NCBI RefSeq assembly: GCF_003244315.1
Contig: NZ_QKWH01000011.1
Location: 1 to 64,000, forward strand
DNA: 64,000 nucleotides
Source of the DNA: Xylanimonas oleitrophica
Lineage (GTDB): Bacteria > Actinomycetota > Actinomycetes > Actinomycetales > Cellulomonadaceae
Direction: 5' to 3'
Part shown: piece after piece, positions 40,515-49,835 of the stretch
Position numbering within the stretch: position 1 is the first letter of the stretch
Layout of the letters: each line of letters opens with the position of its first letter
The notes under the pieces: model-generated
What the model saw: the letters and a program-made list of their open reading frames with translations, nothing else
The model's database searches: none
What the model was told of the DNA's origin: nothing
Made by a program: the position numbers and the translations under genes

Positions 40515-40664
40515 TCAGTGACGGTTCCAGACGTTGCGGAACGCGTACGTGACCACGAGGGCGAAGACGAGCCCGCCGAAGGCGATGAGGCCGAGGGCCA
40601 CGGGGTGCACGCCACCCGCGTGCTCGACGGTCTCCTGCGCGGCCTGGACGGCGGTCTGCAGCAC
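40515..40664 (-). CDS. Small membrane protein (49 residues) before nadD
   Basis: GTG at 40664 has GGAGGAG eight bases upstream and opens a 49-residue frame: [15 protein letters not shown], then a hydrophobic span [22 protein letters not shown], and a basic end RNVWNRH. The strong Shine-Dalgarno site and the 2-bp gap to nadD support it as a real gene. I recall similar small proteins between proA and nadD in other actinobacteria. Role unknown. Confidence 0.75.
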   Translation of the reverse strand: MLQTAVQAAQETVEHAGGVHPVALGLIAFGGLVFALVVTYAFRNVWNRH

Positions 40665-40728
40665 GGTTCTCCTCCTGTGGTCACTACCAGTCGTGGCGGC
40701 CGAGCGATCGGCACGCCCGCCCAGTCTC

Positions 40729-42084
40729 TCACGGCCGGACGTGCCCCTGGCCGCGCACCACCCACTTGGTGGTGGTGAGCTCGGCCAGGCCCATGGGACC
40801 GCGCGCGTGCAGCTTCTGCGTCGAGATGCCGATCTCCGCCCCGAGCCCCAGCTCGCCCCCGTCGGTGAAGCGGGTCGACGCGTTGACCATGACGGCGGCC
40901 GAGTCGATCTCGGCGACGAACCGGTCCGCGGCGGTGAGGTCGTTGGTGAGGATCGCCTCCGTGTGCCCGGACGACCAGGTGCGCACGTGCTCGATCGCCT
41001 CGTCGAGCGAGCCCACGACCCGGACGGCGAGCTCGAGCGCCAGGTACTCGGTGGCCCAGTCGTCGTCGGTGGCGGGGACCACCTCGACGGCCTCCGGAGC
41101 GAGGGCGACCGCCCGCTCGTCGCCGTGCAGCACCACGCCGGCCCCGTGCAGGGCAGCCAGGGCACGGGGCAGGAACGCCTCGGCCACGTCCGCGTGCACC
41201 AGCAGCGTCTCCGCGGCGTTGCAGGCCCCCACCCGCTGCGTCTTGGCGTTGAGGACGATGTCGACCGCCTGCGCGACGTCCGCGCTCGCGTCGACGTAGA
41301 CGTGCACGTTGCCCACGCCGGTCTCGATGACCGGCACCGTGGACTGCTCCACGACGGTACGGATGAGGCTCGCGCCACCACGCGGGATCACCACGTCCAC
41401 CAGCCCGCGCGCCCGCATGAGCGCGACCCCGCCCGGGCGGCCGTAGCGGTCCACGCTCTGCACCAGGTCCGCAGGCAGCCCCTGGGCCTCGAGCGCCTCG
41501 CGCAGCACCCGCAGGATCACCTCGTTCGACCGCGAGGCGGCCGAACCGCCTCGCAGGATCACCGCGTTGCCGCTCTTGAGCGCCAGCCCCGCGGCGTCGA
41601 CCGTCACGTTGGGCCGCGCCTCGTAGATCATGCCGACCACGCCCATCGGCACCCGCAGCTGGGTCAGCCGCAGGCCGTTGGGCAGGGTCTGACCGCGCAC
41701 CACCTCGCCGACCGGGTCGGGCAGCGCCGCGACGTCCCGCAGGGCCGCGGCGATCCCGGCGACCCGCTCGGTGGTCAGCGCCAGCCGGTCGAGCAGGCCC
41801 GAGCTCATCCCCCCGGCCCGCTCGCGCTCCAGGTCCTCCGCGTTCGCCGCCACCAGCTCGTCCCCGGCAGCCACCAGGGCGTCCGCCAGCGCGTGCAGGG
41901 CCGCGTCCTTGACGCCGCGCGGCGCCGTCGCGAGCGCCCGGGCCGCCACCTGGGCGCGGCGGGCGACGTCCTGGACGGCGGTCTCGACGTCGGGCTCGGC
42001 GGCGCCCGGCACGGCCGGTGTCGGCGCCGCCGCAGCGGCCGTCTCGGCGTCAGGGGTCACGGCAGGTCCGGTGGCGGCGGTCAT
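40729..42084 (-). CDS. proA: Gamma-glutamyl phosphate reductase
   Basis: A 451-residue aldehyde-dehydrogenase-fold enzyme that reduces gamma-glutamyl phosphate with NADPH, the second step of proline synthesis. Characteristic stretches are [61 protein letters not shown] (catalytic Cys) and the C-terminal [24 protein letters not shown] at 42084 is preferred; an in-frame upstream start adds a Gly/Arg-rich leader. An Ala/Pro-rich N-terminal extension of about 35 residues is still present. It is separated from proB by an MFS gene on the other strand. Confidence 0.95.
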   Translation of the reverse strand: MTAATGPAVTPDAETAAAAAPTPAVPGAAEPDVETAVQDVARRAQVAARALATAPRGVKDAALHALADALVAAGDELVAANAEDLERERAGGMSSGLLDRLALTTERVAGIAAALRDVAALPDPVGEVVRGQTLPNGLRLTQLRVPMGVVGMIYEARPNVTVDAAGLALKSGNAVILRGGSAASRSNEVILRVLREALEAQGLPADLVQSVDRYGRPGGVALMRARGLVDVVIPRGGASLIRTVVEQSTVPVIETGVGNVHVYVDASADVAQAVDIVLNAKTQRVGACNAAETLLVHADVAEAFLPRALAALHGAGVVLHGDERAVALAPEAVEVVPATDDDWATEYLALELAVRVVGSLDEAIEHVRTWSSGHTEAILTNDLTAADRFVAEIDSAAVMVNASTRFTDGGELGLGAEIGISTQKLHARGPMGLAELTTTKWVVRGQGHVRP

Positions 42085-42191
42085 GCCACCGAGCCTACGA
42101 CCGCCTCCCCGGCGGCCGCAGCCGGCGTCCGGCACGCGGGCGGCGGTGCGCCGCGCCGCCGGCCAGCACCAGGAACGGGCACAATCCCCGC

Positions 42192-43583
42192 ATGACCACG
42201 CCTCCGCCGGGCGCCCCGGCGCCCGCCCCGACGCGCACCGAGCGTCTGGACCGCCTCCCCTTCACCCGCGCCCACCGCCGGCTTCTGGTCGGCTCCGGGG
42301 TGGGCTGGGCCCTGGACGCCATGGACGTCGGCATCATGTCGTTCGTCCTGGTCGCCGTCGCCGAGCAGTGGGCCCTCACCACGGGCGAGCGGTCGCTGCT
42401 CGCCTCAATCGGGTTCGCGGGCATGGCCGTCGGGGCCGCGCTCGGCGGGCTGCTCGCCGACCGGGTCGGGCGGCGCCAGGTGTTCGCGCTGACCCTGCTG
42501 GTCTACGGCCTGGCCACGGGCGCCTCCGCGCTCGCCGGTGGCATCGCCGTCCTGCTCGTGCTGCGGTTCGTCGTCGGCCTCGGCCTCGGCGCCGAGCTGC
42601 CCGTCGCCTCCACCCTCGTCAGCGAGTACGCGCCCGCACGCATCCGCGGCCGTGTCGTGGTGATCCTCGAGTCGTTCTGGGCCGTCGGCTGGGTCGCCGC
42701 CGCCGTGGTCGGGCTCCTGCTCGTGCCGACGTCCGACGACGGCTGGCGGTGGGCGTTCGCCATCGGGCTCGCCCCCGCCGCGTGGGCCCTGTACGTGCGG
42801 GCACGCCTGCCCGAGTCCGTGCGGTTCCTCGAGCACCGGGGCCGGCACGCCGAGGCCGAGGCGGCCGTCCGTGCGTTCGAGGAGTCCGCCGGGGTGCCGG
42901 CACCCGCGACGCCCGACGGCGGACGGGAGCGCGCGCGGGGCGCCCTGCCCGACGCCGGCCCCGCCCGGCGCGTGCCCGTCCGTGCACTGTTCACCGCCGC
43001 GCTGCGCCGCCGCACCGTCGCGCTCTGGCTCACCTGGTTCGGCGTGAACTTCGCCTACTACGGCGCCTTCACGTGGATCCCCACCCTGCTGGTCGAGGAC
43101 GGCTTCAGCATGGTGCGCTCCTTCGGGTACACCCTCGTCATCACCCTCGCCCAGCTCCCCGGGTACGCGGTGGCCGCCTGGCTCATCGAGGTGTGGGGCC
43201 GCCGCGCCGTGCTGGTCACGTTCCTCGCGGGCTCGGCCCTGTCCGCCGTCGGGTTCGGCCTCGCGTCCTCCGTGCCCGCCATCCTCACCGCCGGCATCGC
43301 CCTGTCGTTCTTCAACCTCGGCGCGTGGGGCGCGCTGTACGCGGTGACGCCGGAGAGCTATCCGACGTCGGTGCGCGCCACCGGCTCGGGCAGCGCCACG
43401 GCGTTCGGTCGGCTCGCCTCCATCCTGGCTCCGCTCCTGGTGCTGCCGCTGCGCGAGGTGATCGGCACGGCCGGGGTGTTCGCCGTGTTCGCCGCCGCGT
43501 TCGTGCTGGCGATGGTCGGCTCCGCGATGCTCGTGGAGCTCAAGGGGCGCCGTCTCGAGGAGGACGTCCCCGCCTCCGCCTGA
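42192..43583 (+). CDS. MFS transporter (sugar/aromatic-acid porter type)
   Basis: A 463-residue 12-span permease. Typical motifs: [14 protein letters not shown] in loop 2-3, [30 protein letters not shown], a family marker shared by sugar and aromatic-acid porters, and the second-half [10 protein letters not shown] and [14 protein letters not shown]-like [18 protein letters not shown]. It likely imports a sugar or organic acid by proton symport; the substrate is unknown. ATG at 42192 lies 6 nt after CACAAT, so the mRNA may be leaderless. It sits between proA and proB on the opposite strand, breaking the usual proBA pair. Confidence 0.9.
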   Translation: MTTPPPGAPAPAPTRTERLDRLPFTRAHRRLLVGSGVGWALDAMDVGIMSFVLVAVAEQWALTTGERSLLASIGFAGMAVGAALGGLLADRVGRRQVFALTLLVYGLATGASALAGGIAVLLVLRFVVGLGLGAELPVASTLVSEYAPARIRGRVVVILESFWAVGWVAAAVVGLLLVPTSDDGWRWAFAIGLAPAAWALYVRARLPESVRFLEHRGRHAEAEAAVRAFEESAGVPAPATPDGGRERARGALPDAGPARRVPVRALFTAALRRRTVALWLTWFGVNFAYYGAFTWIPTLLVEDGFSMVRSFGYTLVITLAQLPGYAVAAWLIEVWGRRAVLVTFLAGSALSAVGFGLASSVPAILTAGIALSFFNLGAWGALYAVTPESYPTSVRATGSGSATAFGRLASILAPLLVLPLREVIGTAGVFAVFAAAFVLAMVGSAMLVELKGRRLEEDVPASA

Positions 43584-43613
43584 CCTCGCCCGGCGCTCAC
43601 CGCGGGCCGGCGC

Positions 43614-44768
43614 TCAGCTCGACGTCCGGCGCGGACGGGCTGCCCGAGGCTCGAGCACCAGGTCGTCGCGGTGCACCACCTCGCGGTCGTAGCCCTCCCC
43701 CAGCTCCTCCCGCAGGTCCGCGGTGTGCCGCCCGAGCAGAGCCGGCAGCTCCTGGGAGTCGAACGCGACCAGGCCCCGCGCCACCACGGTGCCGTCCGGG
43801 GCCACCAGGTCCACCGGGTCGCCGGCGTCGAACTCGCCCTCGACCCGTGTGATCCCCGCGGGCAGCAGCGACGCCCGCCCGCCCAGCACCGCCCGGGCCG
43901 CGCCGTCGTCCACGTGCAGCTGGCCGCGGACGCCCGCGGCGTGCGCGATCCACAGGCGCCGCGCGGACGCCCGGCGGCCGGTCGCCGCGAAGAACGTCCC
44001 GACGTCGTCGCCCCCGAGCGCCCCCGCGGCGTTGCGCGCCGCGGTCAGCACCACCGGGATGCCCGACGCCGTCGCGATCCGCACCGACTCCAGCTTGGTC
44101 ACCATGCCGCCGGTCCCGAGCGCGCTGCCCCGGGCCGTGACGGGGACGTCCGCCACCTCCGCCAGGTCACCGACGTACGGGATGCGCCGTGCGCCGGGGT
44201 GCGACGGCGGCGCGTCGTGCAGGCCGTCGACGTCGGTCAGCAGCACCAGCGCGTCAGCCCGCACCAGGTGGGACACGAGGGCCGCCAACCGGTCGTTGTC
44301 CCCGAACTTGAACCCGTCCGTGGTCACGGCGTCGTTCTCGTTCACCACGGGCACGACGCCGAGCGTCAGCAGCCGGGACAGCGCCCGCTCCGCGTTCTTG
44401 TAGCGCACCCGCCGCACCGTGTCCTCCGCGGTGAGCAGCACCTGCCCGACGCCGAGACCGTGGTGGGCGAACGCCTCGGTGTAGCGCGCCACGAGCAGCC
44501 CCTGCCCGACCGAGGCGGCCGCCTGCAGGGTCGCGAGGTCCCGCGGGCGCGTGCTCAGCCCCAGCGGCCCCACACCCGCCGAGACGGCCCCCGACGTCAC
44601 GAGCACCACCTGGGTCCCCGCCGCACGGCGCGCAGCCAGCACGTCGACCAGGGAACGGAGCGCGTCGACGTCGAGACGCCCGTCCGGTCCTGTGAGGGAC
44701 GAGGAGCCGATCTTGACGACCACCCTGCGGGCGACGGGGAGCGCGGAACGGGAGACGGGCAGGTTCAC
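43614..44768 (-). CDS. proB: Glutamate 5-kinase
   Basis: A 384-residue kinase for the first step of proline synthesis. The amino-acid kinase domain has RRVVVKIGSSSLTGPDGRLD, VLVTSGAVSAGVGPLGL, VVPVVNENDAV and LLTDVDGLHDAPP, and GTGGMVTKLESVRIA closes the domain. A C-terminal PUA domain follows (RGQLHVDDGAARAV). Feedback control by proline acts through the kinase domain. GTG at 44768 lies 6 nt after a CATGAT box; a longer frame to 44846 adds a Pro/Gly-rich leader unlike the family. A terminator hairpin behind obg separates it from the upstream genes. Confidence 0.95.
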   Translation of the reverse strand: MNLPVSRSALPVARRVVVKIGSSSLTGPDGRLDVDALRSLVDVLAARRAAGTQVVLVTSGAVSAGVGPLGLSTRPRDLATLQAAASVGQGLLVARYTEAFAHHGLGVGQVLLTAEDTVRRVRYKNAERALSRLLTLGVVPVVNENDAVTTDGFKFGDNDRLAALVSHLVRADALVLLTDVDGLHDAPPSHPGARRIPYVGDLAEVADVPVTARGSALGTGGMVTKLESVRIATASGIPVVLTAARNAAGALGGDDVGTFFAATGRRASARRLWIAHAAGVRGQLHVDDGAARAVLGGRASLLPAGITRVEGEFDAGDPVDLVAPDGTVVARGLVAFDSQELPALLGRHTADLREELGEGYDREVVHRDDLVLEPRAARPRRTSS

Positions 44769-44967
44769 GCCCACATCATGGGCCAGCCGCGGGGCTGGCG
44801 TCGCCCCGTTTCGTCCCGTGGGCCCCGTCGGCTCGGTGGGTCTCATGGGCCTTGTGGCTCCCGGTGGCCCCTGCCTCGAAAGCCGGTGTCAGGCCGGCGG
44901 TGGCATCTGCCGCCTGCTCGCCCAGACGCCACCGGGGGCGGTCGTGCCGAGCCGCGGGGACGGCGAA

Positions 44968-44995
44968 GGCGCCGCACGCCAGAGCGTGCGGCGCC
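44968..44995. terminator. Terminator after obg
   Basis: GGCGCCGCACGC (44968-44979) and its complement (44984-44995) flank loop CAGA, 26 bp after the obg stop. It isolates proB from rplU-rpmA-obg. The remaining 200 bp up to proB show no other feature than Gly/Pro-coding-like repeats on the plus strand (GGCCCCGTCGGCTCGGTGGG area). Confidence 0.8.
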
Positions 44996-45021
44996 TCCCG
45001 GCGGCAGCCTCGACGGCGAGC

Positions 45022-46539
45022 TCAGTCGGCGTCGGGGTCCGTCCAGTGGCCGGCCTCGCGCTCGGTCCACAGCTCCCGGCGCGCCTCCGTCTTGGCGTCC
45101 ATGCGCTCCTGGAACTCCCGGCGACGGTCGGCACGCGACGGCCGGGCGCTGGAGTCGAGCCGCAGGTCCGTGCCGCGCGCGCCCAGCAGCTCGGGGCCCG
45201 TCATGAGCGTGGGCTCCCAGTCGAAGACCACGGCGTTGCGCGGGTCACCGATGCGCACCTCGTCACCGGCCACGGCCCCGGCCTTGAACAGCTGCTCCTC
45301 GACACCCAGCTTGGCGAGCCGGTCGGCGAGGAAGCCCACGGCCTCGTCGTTGTTGAAGTCCGTCTGGCGCACCCACCGCTCGGGCTTGGCACCCCGGACC
45401 TCGAAGTAGAGGCCGTCGTGGTCGTTCTTGGGCGTGACGGTGAAGCCCGCCTCGTCCACGGCCTTGGGCCGCAGCACCACGCGCGTCGGCTCCGGCGCGG
45501 GCGCCTGGGCGCGGGCCTCGGCCACGATCTGCGCCAGCGCGAACGTCAGGGGGCGCAGGCCCTCGTGGCTCGCGGTCGAGATCTCGAACACGCGCAGCCC
45601 GCGGCCCTCCAGCTCAGGGCGCACCAGGTCGGCCAGCTCGCGCGCCTCGGGCACGTCGATCTTGTTCAGCACCACCAGGCGCGGACGCTCGGTGAGCGGC
45701 ACACGGCCGCCCTCGATCCCGAGGTCCCCGGCGTACGCCGCCAGCTCGGCCTCGATGACGTCGAGGTCGGTGATCGGGTCGCGGCCGGGCTCGAGCGTGG
45801 CGCAGTCGAGCACGTGCACGATGACGGCGGTGCGCTCGATGTGGCGCAGGAACTCCAGCCCCAGGCCCTTGCCCTCGCTCGCCCCCGGGATGAGGCCCGG
45901 CACGTCGGCGACCGTGAACCGGGTGTCGCCGGCCTCGACCACCCCGAGGTTGGGCACCAGCGTCGTGAAGGGGTAGTCGGCGATCTTGGGCCGCGCGGCC
46001 GAGACGGCCGCGACGAGCGAGGACTTGCCGGCGCTCGGGAAGCCCACGAGGGCCACGTCGGCGATCGTCTTGAGCTCGAGCACGACGTCGGCGACCTCGC
46101 CGGGCTCGCCCAGGAGGGCGAAGCCGGGCGCCTTGCGCTTGGGCGAGGCCAGGGCGCGGTTGCCCAGACCGCCGCGGCCGCCCTGGGCGACGACGTACTC
46201 GGCACCGGCTCCCACGAGGTCGGCCAGGACGTTGCCGTCCATGTCCTTGACGACGGTGCCGTCCGGCACGCGCAGCACCAGGTCGGGACCGTTGGCGCCG
46301 TCCCGGTCGTCGCCCATGCCCTGGGTGCCGTTCGTGGCCCGCCGGTGCGGCGAGTGGTGGTACTCCAGCAGCGTGGTGGTCTGCGGGTCCACCACGAGAC
46401 GCACGCTGCCGCCGTCACCGCCGTTGCCGCCGTCCGGGCCGGCGAGCGGCTTGAACTTCTCACGGCGGATCGACGCGACGCCGTGGCCACCGTCACCGCC
46501 GGCGGCGTGGAGGACGACTCGATCGACGAAGCTCGCCAT
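45022..46539 (-). CDS. obg: GTPase Obg/CgtA
   Basis: A 505-residue GTPase of 50S subunit maturation and stress control. The Gly-rich Obg fold opens it ([26 protein letters not shown]). The G domain has G1 [10 protein letters not shown]2 [11 protein letters not shown]3 [11 protein letters not shown]4 NKIDVPEA and G5 [11 protein letters not shown]-terminal OCT domain ([39 protein letters not shown]) and an acidic/basic tail complete it. ATG at 46539 is preferred over longer frames. A strong hairpin separates it from rpmA 72 bp upstream. Confidence 0.97.
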   Translation of the reverse strand: MASFVDRVVLHAAGGDGGHGVASIRREKFKPLAGPDGGNGGDGGSVRLVVDPQTTTLLEYHHSPHRRATNGTQGMGDDRDGANGPDLVLRVPDGTVVKDMDGNVLADLVGAGAEYVVAQGGRGGLGNRALASPKRKAPGFALLGEPGEVADVVLELKTIADVALVGFPSAGKSSLVAAVSAARPKIADYPFTTLVPNLGVVEAGDTRFTVADVPGLIPGASEGKGLGLEFLRHIERTAVIVHVLDCATLEPGRDPITDLDVIEAELAAYAGDLGIEGGRVPLTERPRLVVLNKIDVPEARELADLVRPELEGRGLRVFEISTASHEGLRPLTFALAQIVAEARAQAPAPEPTRVVLRPKAVDEAGFTVTPKNDHDGLYFEVRGAKPERWVRQTDFNNDEAVGFLADRLAKLGVEEQLFKAGAVAGDEVRIGDPRNAVVFDWEPTLMTGPELLGARGTDLRLDSSARPSRADRRREFQERMDAKTEARRELWTEREAGHWTDPDAD

Positions 46540-46560
46540 GGTCAGATCCTTTCGAAGCAA

Positions 46561-46597
46561 CGCGAGGGGCGCACCGTCGTGCGGTGCGCCCCTCGCG
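46561..46597. terminator. Hairpin between rpmA and obg
   Basis: A perfect 16-bp stem (46561-46576 and 46582-46597) with loop TCGTG lies 16 bp after the rpmA stop. It should terminate or attenuate readthrough, letting ribosomal proteins be made in excess of Obg. Confidence 0.8.
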
Positions 46598-46612
46598 AGA
46601 GAGTGGTGAGGC

Positions 46613-46870
46613 TCAGGCCTCGGCCGACACGATGTCGACGACCTTGCGGCCACGACGCGTCGCGAACGCCACCGAGCCGGCGGTCAGCGCGAACAGGGTG
46701 TCGTCGCCGCCGCGGCCGACGTTCTGGCCAGGGTGGAAGTGGGTGCCGCGCTGGCGGACGATGATCTCGCCGGCCTTGACGACCTGGCCGCCGAAGCGCT
46801 TGACGCCGAGCGACTTGGCGTTCGAGTCACGACCGTTGCGCGAGGAGCTCGCGCCCTTCTTGTGTGCCAT
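46613..46870 (-). CDS. rpmA: 50S ribosomal protein L27
   Basis: An 85-residue L27: [20 protein letters not shown] at the N-terminus, [38 protein letters not shown] and the C-terminal [15 protein letters not shown]. The N-terminal tail reaches the peptidyl-transferase centre. There is no cleavable leader of the Firmicutes type before the Ala-His-Lys. ATG at 46870. Lies 79 bp after rplU on the same strand, so co-transcribed. Confidence 0.98.
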   Translation of the reverse strand: MAHKKGASSSRNGRDSNAKSLGVKRFGGQVVKAGEIIVRQRGTHFHPGQNVGRGGDDTLFALTAGSVAFATRRGRKVVDIVSAEA

Positions 46871-46949
46871 CTGGGGCTACCTGCTTTCGTACGGAAGAAC
46901 GGGGATCAGACCTGGCGGAGCGGGGCGGGGCCGTCGCTCCGGCGGGAAG

Positions 46950-47258
46950 TCACTTGATGCCGGTGACCTTGAGGCGGGTCAGGCTCTGGCGGTGACCCTG
47001 GCGCTTGCGGTAGCCGGTCTTGTTCTTGTACTTGAGGATCGTGATCTTCGGGCCCTTCTCGTCCCGGACGACCTCGGCGGTGACCTTGACCTTCGCCAGC
47101 TTGGCGGCGTCGGTGGTCACCTTCTCCCCGTCCACCAGGAGCAGCGCGGGCAGCTCGACGGTGTCGCCGGCCTTGGCCTCGACACGGTCCATGACGACGA
47201 TGTCCCCCACGGACACCTTCTCCTGACGGCCACCGGCCTTGACGATCGCGTAAACCAC
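46950..47258 (-). CDS. rplU: 50S ribosomal protein L21
   Basis: A 102-residue L21: [19 protein letters not shown] at the N-terminus, [26 protein letters not shown], and the C-terminal [28 protein letters not shown] that binds 23S rRNA. GTG at 47258 has AGGAG 9 nt upstream and matches the family start. It heads the rplU-rpmA-obg unit, whose promoter lies about 270 bp upstream, leaving a long leader. In this genome rne, often the upstream neighbour, is about 6 kb away. Confidence 0.97.
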   Translation of the reverse strand: MVYAIVKAGGRQEKVSVGDIVVMDRVEAKAGDTVELPALLLVDGEKVTTDAAKLAKVKVTAEVVRDEKGPKITILKYKNKTGYRKRQGHRQSLTRLKVTGIK

Positions 47259-47397
47259 GTTGCATCTCTCCTGGTCTGGGCGTGCCGCACGGCGTCCTAC
47301 ACCGTCTTGGTCGGCAACTCGGTCCGCCGCGGCGGTCGAGTGCGGTGCGTCCGCGAGGCACACGGGACAGGCACGCCGATGGGCGCGCCGACGTCCA

Positions 47398-47403
47398 AGA
47401 CTA
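47398..47403 (-). promoter_or_regulatory. Possible second -10 box in the rplU leader
   Basis: Minus-strand TAGTCT would start transcription near 47391, giving a 133-nt leader. The -35 is weak, so this is a minor or conditional promoter at best. Confidence 0.35.
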
Positions 47404-47538
47404 CACGAGACCTCGCGGACCCCGAACGTGAGGTGGCACACGGGCGCCGAGCGGGCCGCGCCGCGTTCCTCTTGCCGACAGCCAGACGCAGGCCGATCGT
47501 AGAGCGACAGCGCCGCGCGCGTGCGCGTGCACGCGCGA

Positions 47539-47568
47539 TTCTTATGGTCCAGGGCGCGACCTGGTCAA
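47539..47568 (-). promoter_or_regulatory. Main promoter of rplU-rpmA-obg
   Basis: TTGACC (47568-47563) and TAAGAA (47544-47539) are separated by 18 bp, the best housekeeping promoter in the window. Transcription from about 47532 leaves a leader of about 270 nt before rplU. I see several short hairpins there but no ribosomal-protein-binding fold that I recognise. Confidence 0.65.
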
Positions 47569-47598
47569 GGATTCCACCTCCACGAAGGGACCTTCTGC

Positions 47599-47604
47599 TA
47601 GCCT
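47599..47604 (+). promoter_or_regulatory. -10 box of the BCCT transporter gene
   Basis: TAGCCT predicts a start near 47611 and a 66-nt leader before the ATG at 47677. It is back-to-back with the rplU promoter, 31 bp from its -35. Confidence 0.45.
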
Positions 47605-47676
47605 CGTTGGTCGTTTCTTGACGGTTCAATGCTGTTCAGCTCTTCTCCACACCCTTTCGACGAGAGGACAGGCTCC

Positions 47677-49659
47677 ATGGCGAGCACCCGCACCACGTCG
47701 TCCGGCGGCGAGGCCAGTCATACCGACGGCGCGCAGCGACACCGCATCAAGCAGGCGTTGCGCGAGGTCACCGACCCCTCGACCGCCGAGGGCGTGCACC
47801 CCGCGCTCCTGCCAGGGCTCGGTGTCGAGCGCGCCGGACGGTCCTTCGGGATCGACAAGATCGTCTTCAGCATCGCCGCCGTCCTGGTGGTCGGCGTCAT
47901 CGCGTGGGGCGTGCTGAGCCCCACCTCCCTCTCGGCCGCGTCCGGGGCCGCGTTCACCATGGTCACCGTCGACTTCGGGTGGCTCTTCAGCCTCCTGACC
48001 GTGGTCGTCTTCCTCTTCATGATGTGGATCGGCTTCGGCCGGTACCGTTCCGTCCGCCTCGGCATGGACGACGAGGAGCCCGAGTTCTCGACCGTCTCGT
48101 GGGTCGCGATGCTCTTCTCCGCCGGCATCGGCATCGGGCTCCTGTTCTACGGGCCGCTGGAGCCCATGACGTTCTTCCAGACCCTGCCGCCGACGTACTC
48201 CGACGTCGAGGCCGGCAGCAACGAGGCGATGCACGTCGCCCTCGCCCAGACCCTCTTCCACTGGGGCCCCGTGGCGTGGGCCTACTACGCGCTGGTGGGT
48301 GGCGCCGTCGCCTACGGCGCGTACCGCAAGGGCCGCTCCCCCCTCATCTCTGCGCTGCTCGAGCCGATCTTCGGCAAGCGCACCGAGGGCGCGCTGGGTG
48401 CCGTCGTCGACGTGTTCGCCATCGTCGTCACCCTGTTCGGCACCGCCGTCTCGCTCGGCATCGGCGCGCTGCAGATCGGCCGCGGCGCCGAGATCGTCAC
48501 CGGTGTGGGCCCGCTGGGCAACGGCGCGATCGTCGGCATCATCGCCGTGCTCGCCGTCGCCTTCGTGTTCTCGGCCGTCTCGGGCCTCAAGCGCGGCATC
48601 CGAGCCCTGTCGAACATCAACATGGCCGTGGCGGGCCTGCTCGGGATCTTCATCTTCGCCGTGGGCCCCACGGTGCTGCTGCTGAACCTGATGCCCGGCG
48701 TGATGATGACGTTCCTCGGCGATCTGCCGCAGCTCATGGCGCAGTCGGCCGCCACCACTCCGGACGCCCAGGGCTTCATGAGCTCGTGGACCACCTACTA
48801 CTGGGCCTGGTGGGTGTCGTGGACGCCGTTCGTGGGCCTGTTCATCGCGAAGATCAGCCGTGGCCGCACGCTGCGCGAGTTCATGATGACGGTGATCGTC
48901 GTCCCGAGCGCCGTGTGCCTGATCTGGTTCACGATCGTGGGCGGCACCAGCATGTGGTTCGAGCAGACGGCCGGCGCGCTGAGCTCCGCGCAGTCCGGCG
49001 AGGACATGCTGTTCACGCTGCTGCACAACCTGCCGTTCGGCGCCGTCACCTCGGTGCTGGCGATGATCTCGATCGTCATCTTCTTCGTCACGAGCGCGGA
49101 CTCCGCCTCCATCGTCATGGCCAGCCTGTCCGAGCGTGGCAACCCGGCGCCCCGGCGCTGGAACACCGTGGTGTGGGGCATCGCCCTCGCCACGATCGCC
49201 GCGGTGCTGCTGGTGGGCGGTGGCCAGGTGGCTCTCTCCGGGCTGCAGAGCCTCATGATCGTCTCGGCCCTGCCTTTCGCCGTCGTCGTCGTGCTGATCA
49301 TGGTGGCCTGGGCGAAGGACCTGGCCCGCGACCCGCAGACCATCCGCCGCCGCTACGCCCGCGAGGCTCTCGTCCAGGGCGTGCGCACGGGCATCGAGGA
49401 GCACGGCGACGACTTCGTCATCGGCGTCGTGCCCGCCGAGCCCGACAAGGGCGCCGGTGCATGGCTCGACACGGAGGACCCCGCGCTCACCGACTGGTAC
49501 ACGCCCGAGGAGCCCGCCGACGGCGAGGAGGACGCACAGGATGCCGAGTCCGGGGAGCCCGGCGAGAAGGCCGCCCGCCGCGACGGTGCTGCTGACCAGC
49601 ACGAGGCCGGTGACGGCGGCGAGGGAGCCGAGGGCGAGCTGACGGCCCCGCGCGCCTGA
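47677..49659 (+). CDS. BCCT-family betaine/carnitine/choline transporter
   Basis: A 660-residue secondary transporter with about 12 hydrophobic segments. Family markers: VAMLFSAGIGIGLLFYGPLEP, the tryptophan-rich substrate segment TTYYWAWWVSWTPFVGLFIAKISRGRT, and FFVTSADSASIVMA. It should import glycine betaine, choline or ectoine with sodium or protons for osmoprotection. Long cytoplasmic tails occur at both ends (about 50 residues N-terminal; about 110 acidic residues C-terminal), as in osmotically gated members such as BetP. ATG at 47677 has GAGAGGA 9-10 nt upstream. A 17-bp terminator follows. Confidence 0.95.
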   Translation: MASTRTTSSGGEASHTDGAQRHRIKQALREVTDPSTAEGVHPALLPGLGVERAGRSFGIDKIVFSIAAVLVVGVIAWGVLSPTSLSAASGAAFTMVTVDFGWLFSLLTVVVFLFMMWIGFGRYRSVRLGMDDEEPEFSTVSWVAMLFSAGIGIGLLFYGPLEPMTFFQTLPPTYSDVEAGSNEAMHVALAQTLFHWGPVAWAYYALVGGAVAYGAYRKGRSPLISALLEPIFGKRTEGALGAVVDVFAIVVTLFGTAVSLGIGALQIGRGAEIVTGVGPLGNGAIVGIIAVLAVAFVFSAVSGLKRGIRALSNINMAVAGLLGIFIFAVGPTVLLLNLMPGVMMTFLGDLPQLMAQSAATTPDAQGFMSSWTTYYWAWWVSWTPFVGLFIAKISRGRTLREFMMTVIVVPSAVCLIWFTIVGGTSMWFEQTAGALSSAQSGEDMLFTLLHNLPFGAVTSVLAMISIVIFFVTSADSASIVMASLSERGNPAPRRWNTVVWGIALATIAAVLLVGGGQVALSGLQSLMIVSALPFAVVVVLIMVAWAKDLARDPQTIRRRYAREALVQGVRTGIEEHGDDFVIGVVPAEPDKGAGAWLDTEDPALTDWYTPEEPADGEEDAQDAESGEPGEKAARRDGAADQHEAGDGGEGAEGELTAPRA

Positions 49660-49704
49660 GCCCACGCACGCCCCGGTGCCGGCGACACGCGGGCCGGCAC
49701 CGCA

Positions 49705-49742
49705 CGCTGAGGCGCCCGCCCCTCAGGGCGGGCGCCTCAGCG
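49705..49742 (+). terminator. Terminator after the BCCT gene
   Basis: A perfect 17-bp stem CGCTGAGGCGCCCGCCC and complement with loop CTCA, 46 bp after the stop. Confidence 0.85.
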
Positions 49743-49835
49743 CGTACGGGGCTGCGGCACCGGGCGAGCGCGCACCAGGGTGCGGCGTCGGGGCGAGCGC
49801 GTGTGAGCACGCGCCCGACGACGGACGATGACGGC

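Noticed and set aside
40664-41381. A 288-codon minus-strand frame ending with the small membrane protein
   Set aside because: Only the last 50 codons (from GTG 40664 with its Shine-Dalgarno site) look real; the rest overlaps proA in another frame.
42018-42192. N-terminal extension of the MFS gene between proA and proB
   Set aside because: The extra codons overlap proA on the other strand and are Arg/Pro-rich; ATG 42192 gives the normal length.
47626-49665. A 679-codon minus-strand frame opposite the BCCT transporter
   Set aside because: It mirrors the BCCT gene exactly in extent and has no motif; the plus-strand gene is certain.
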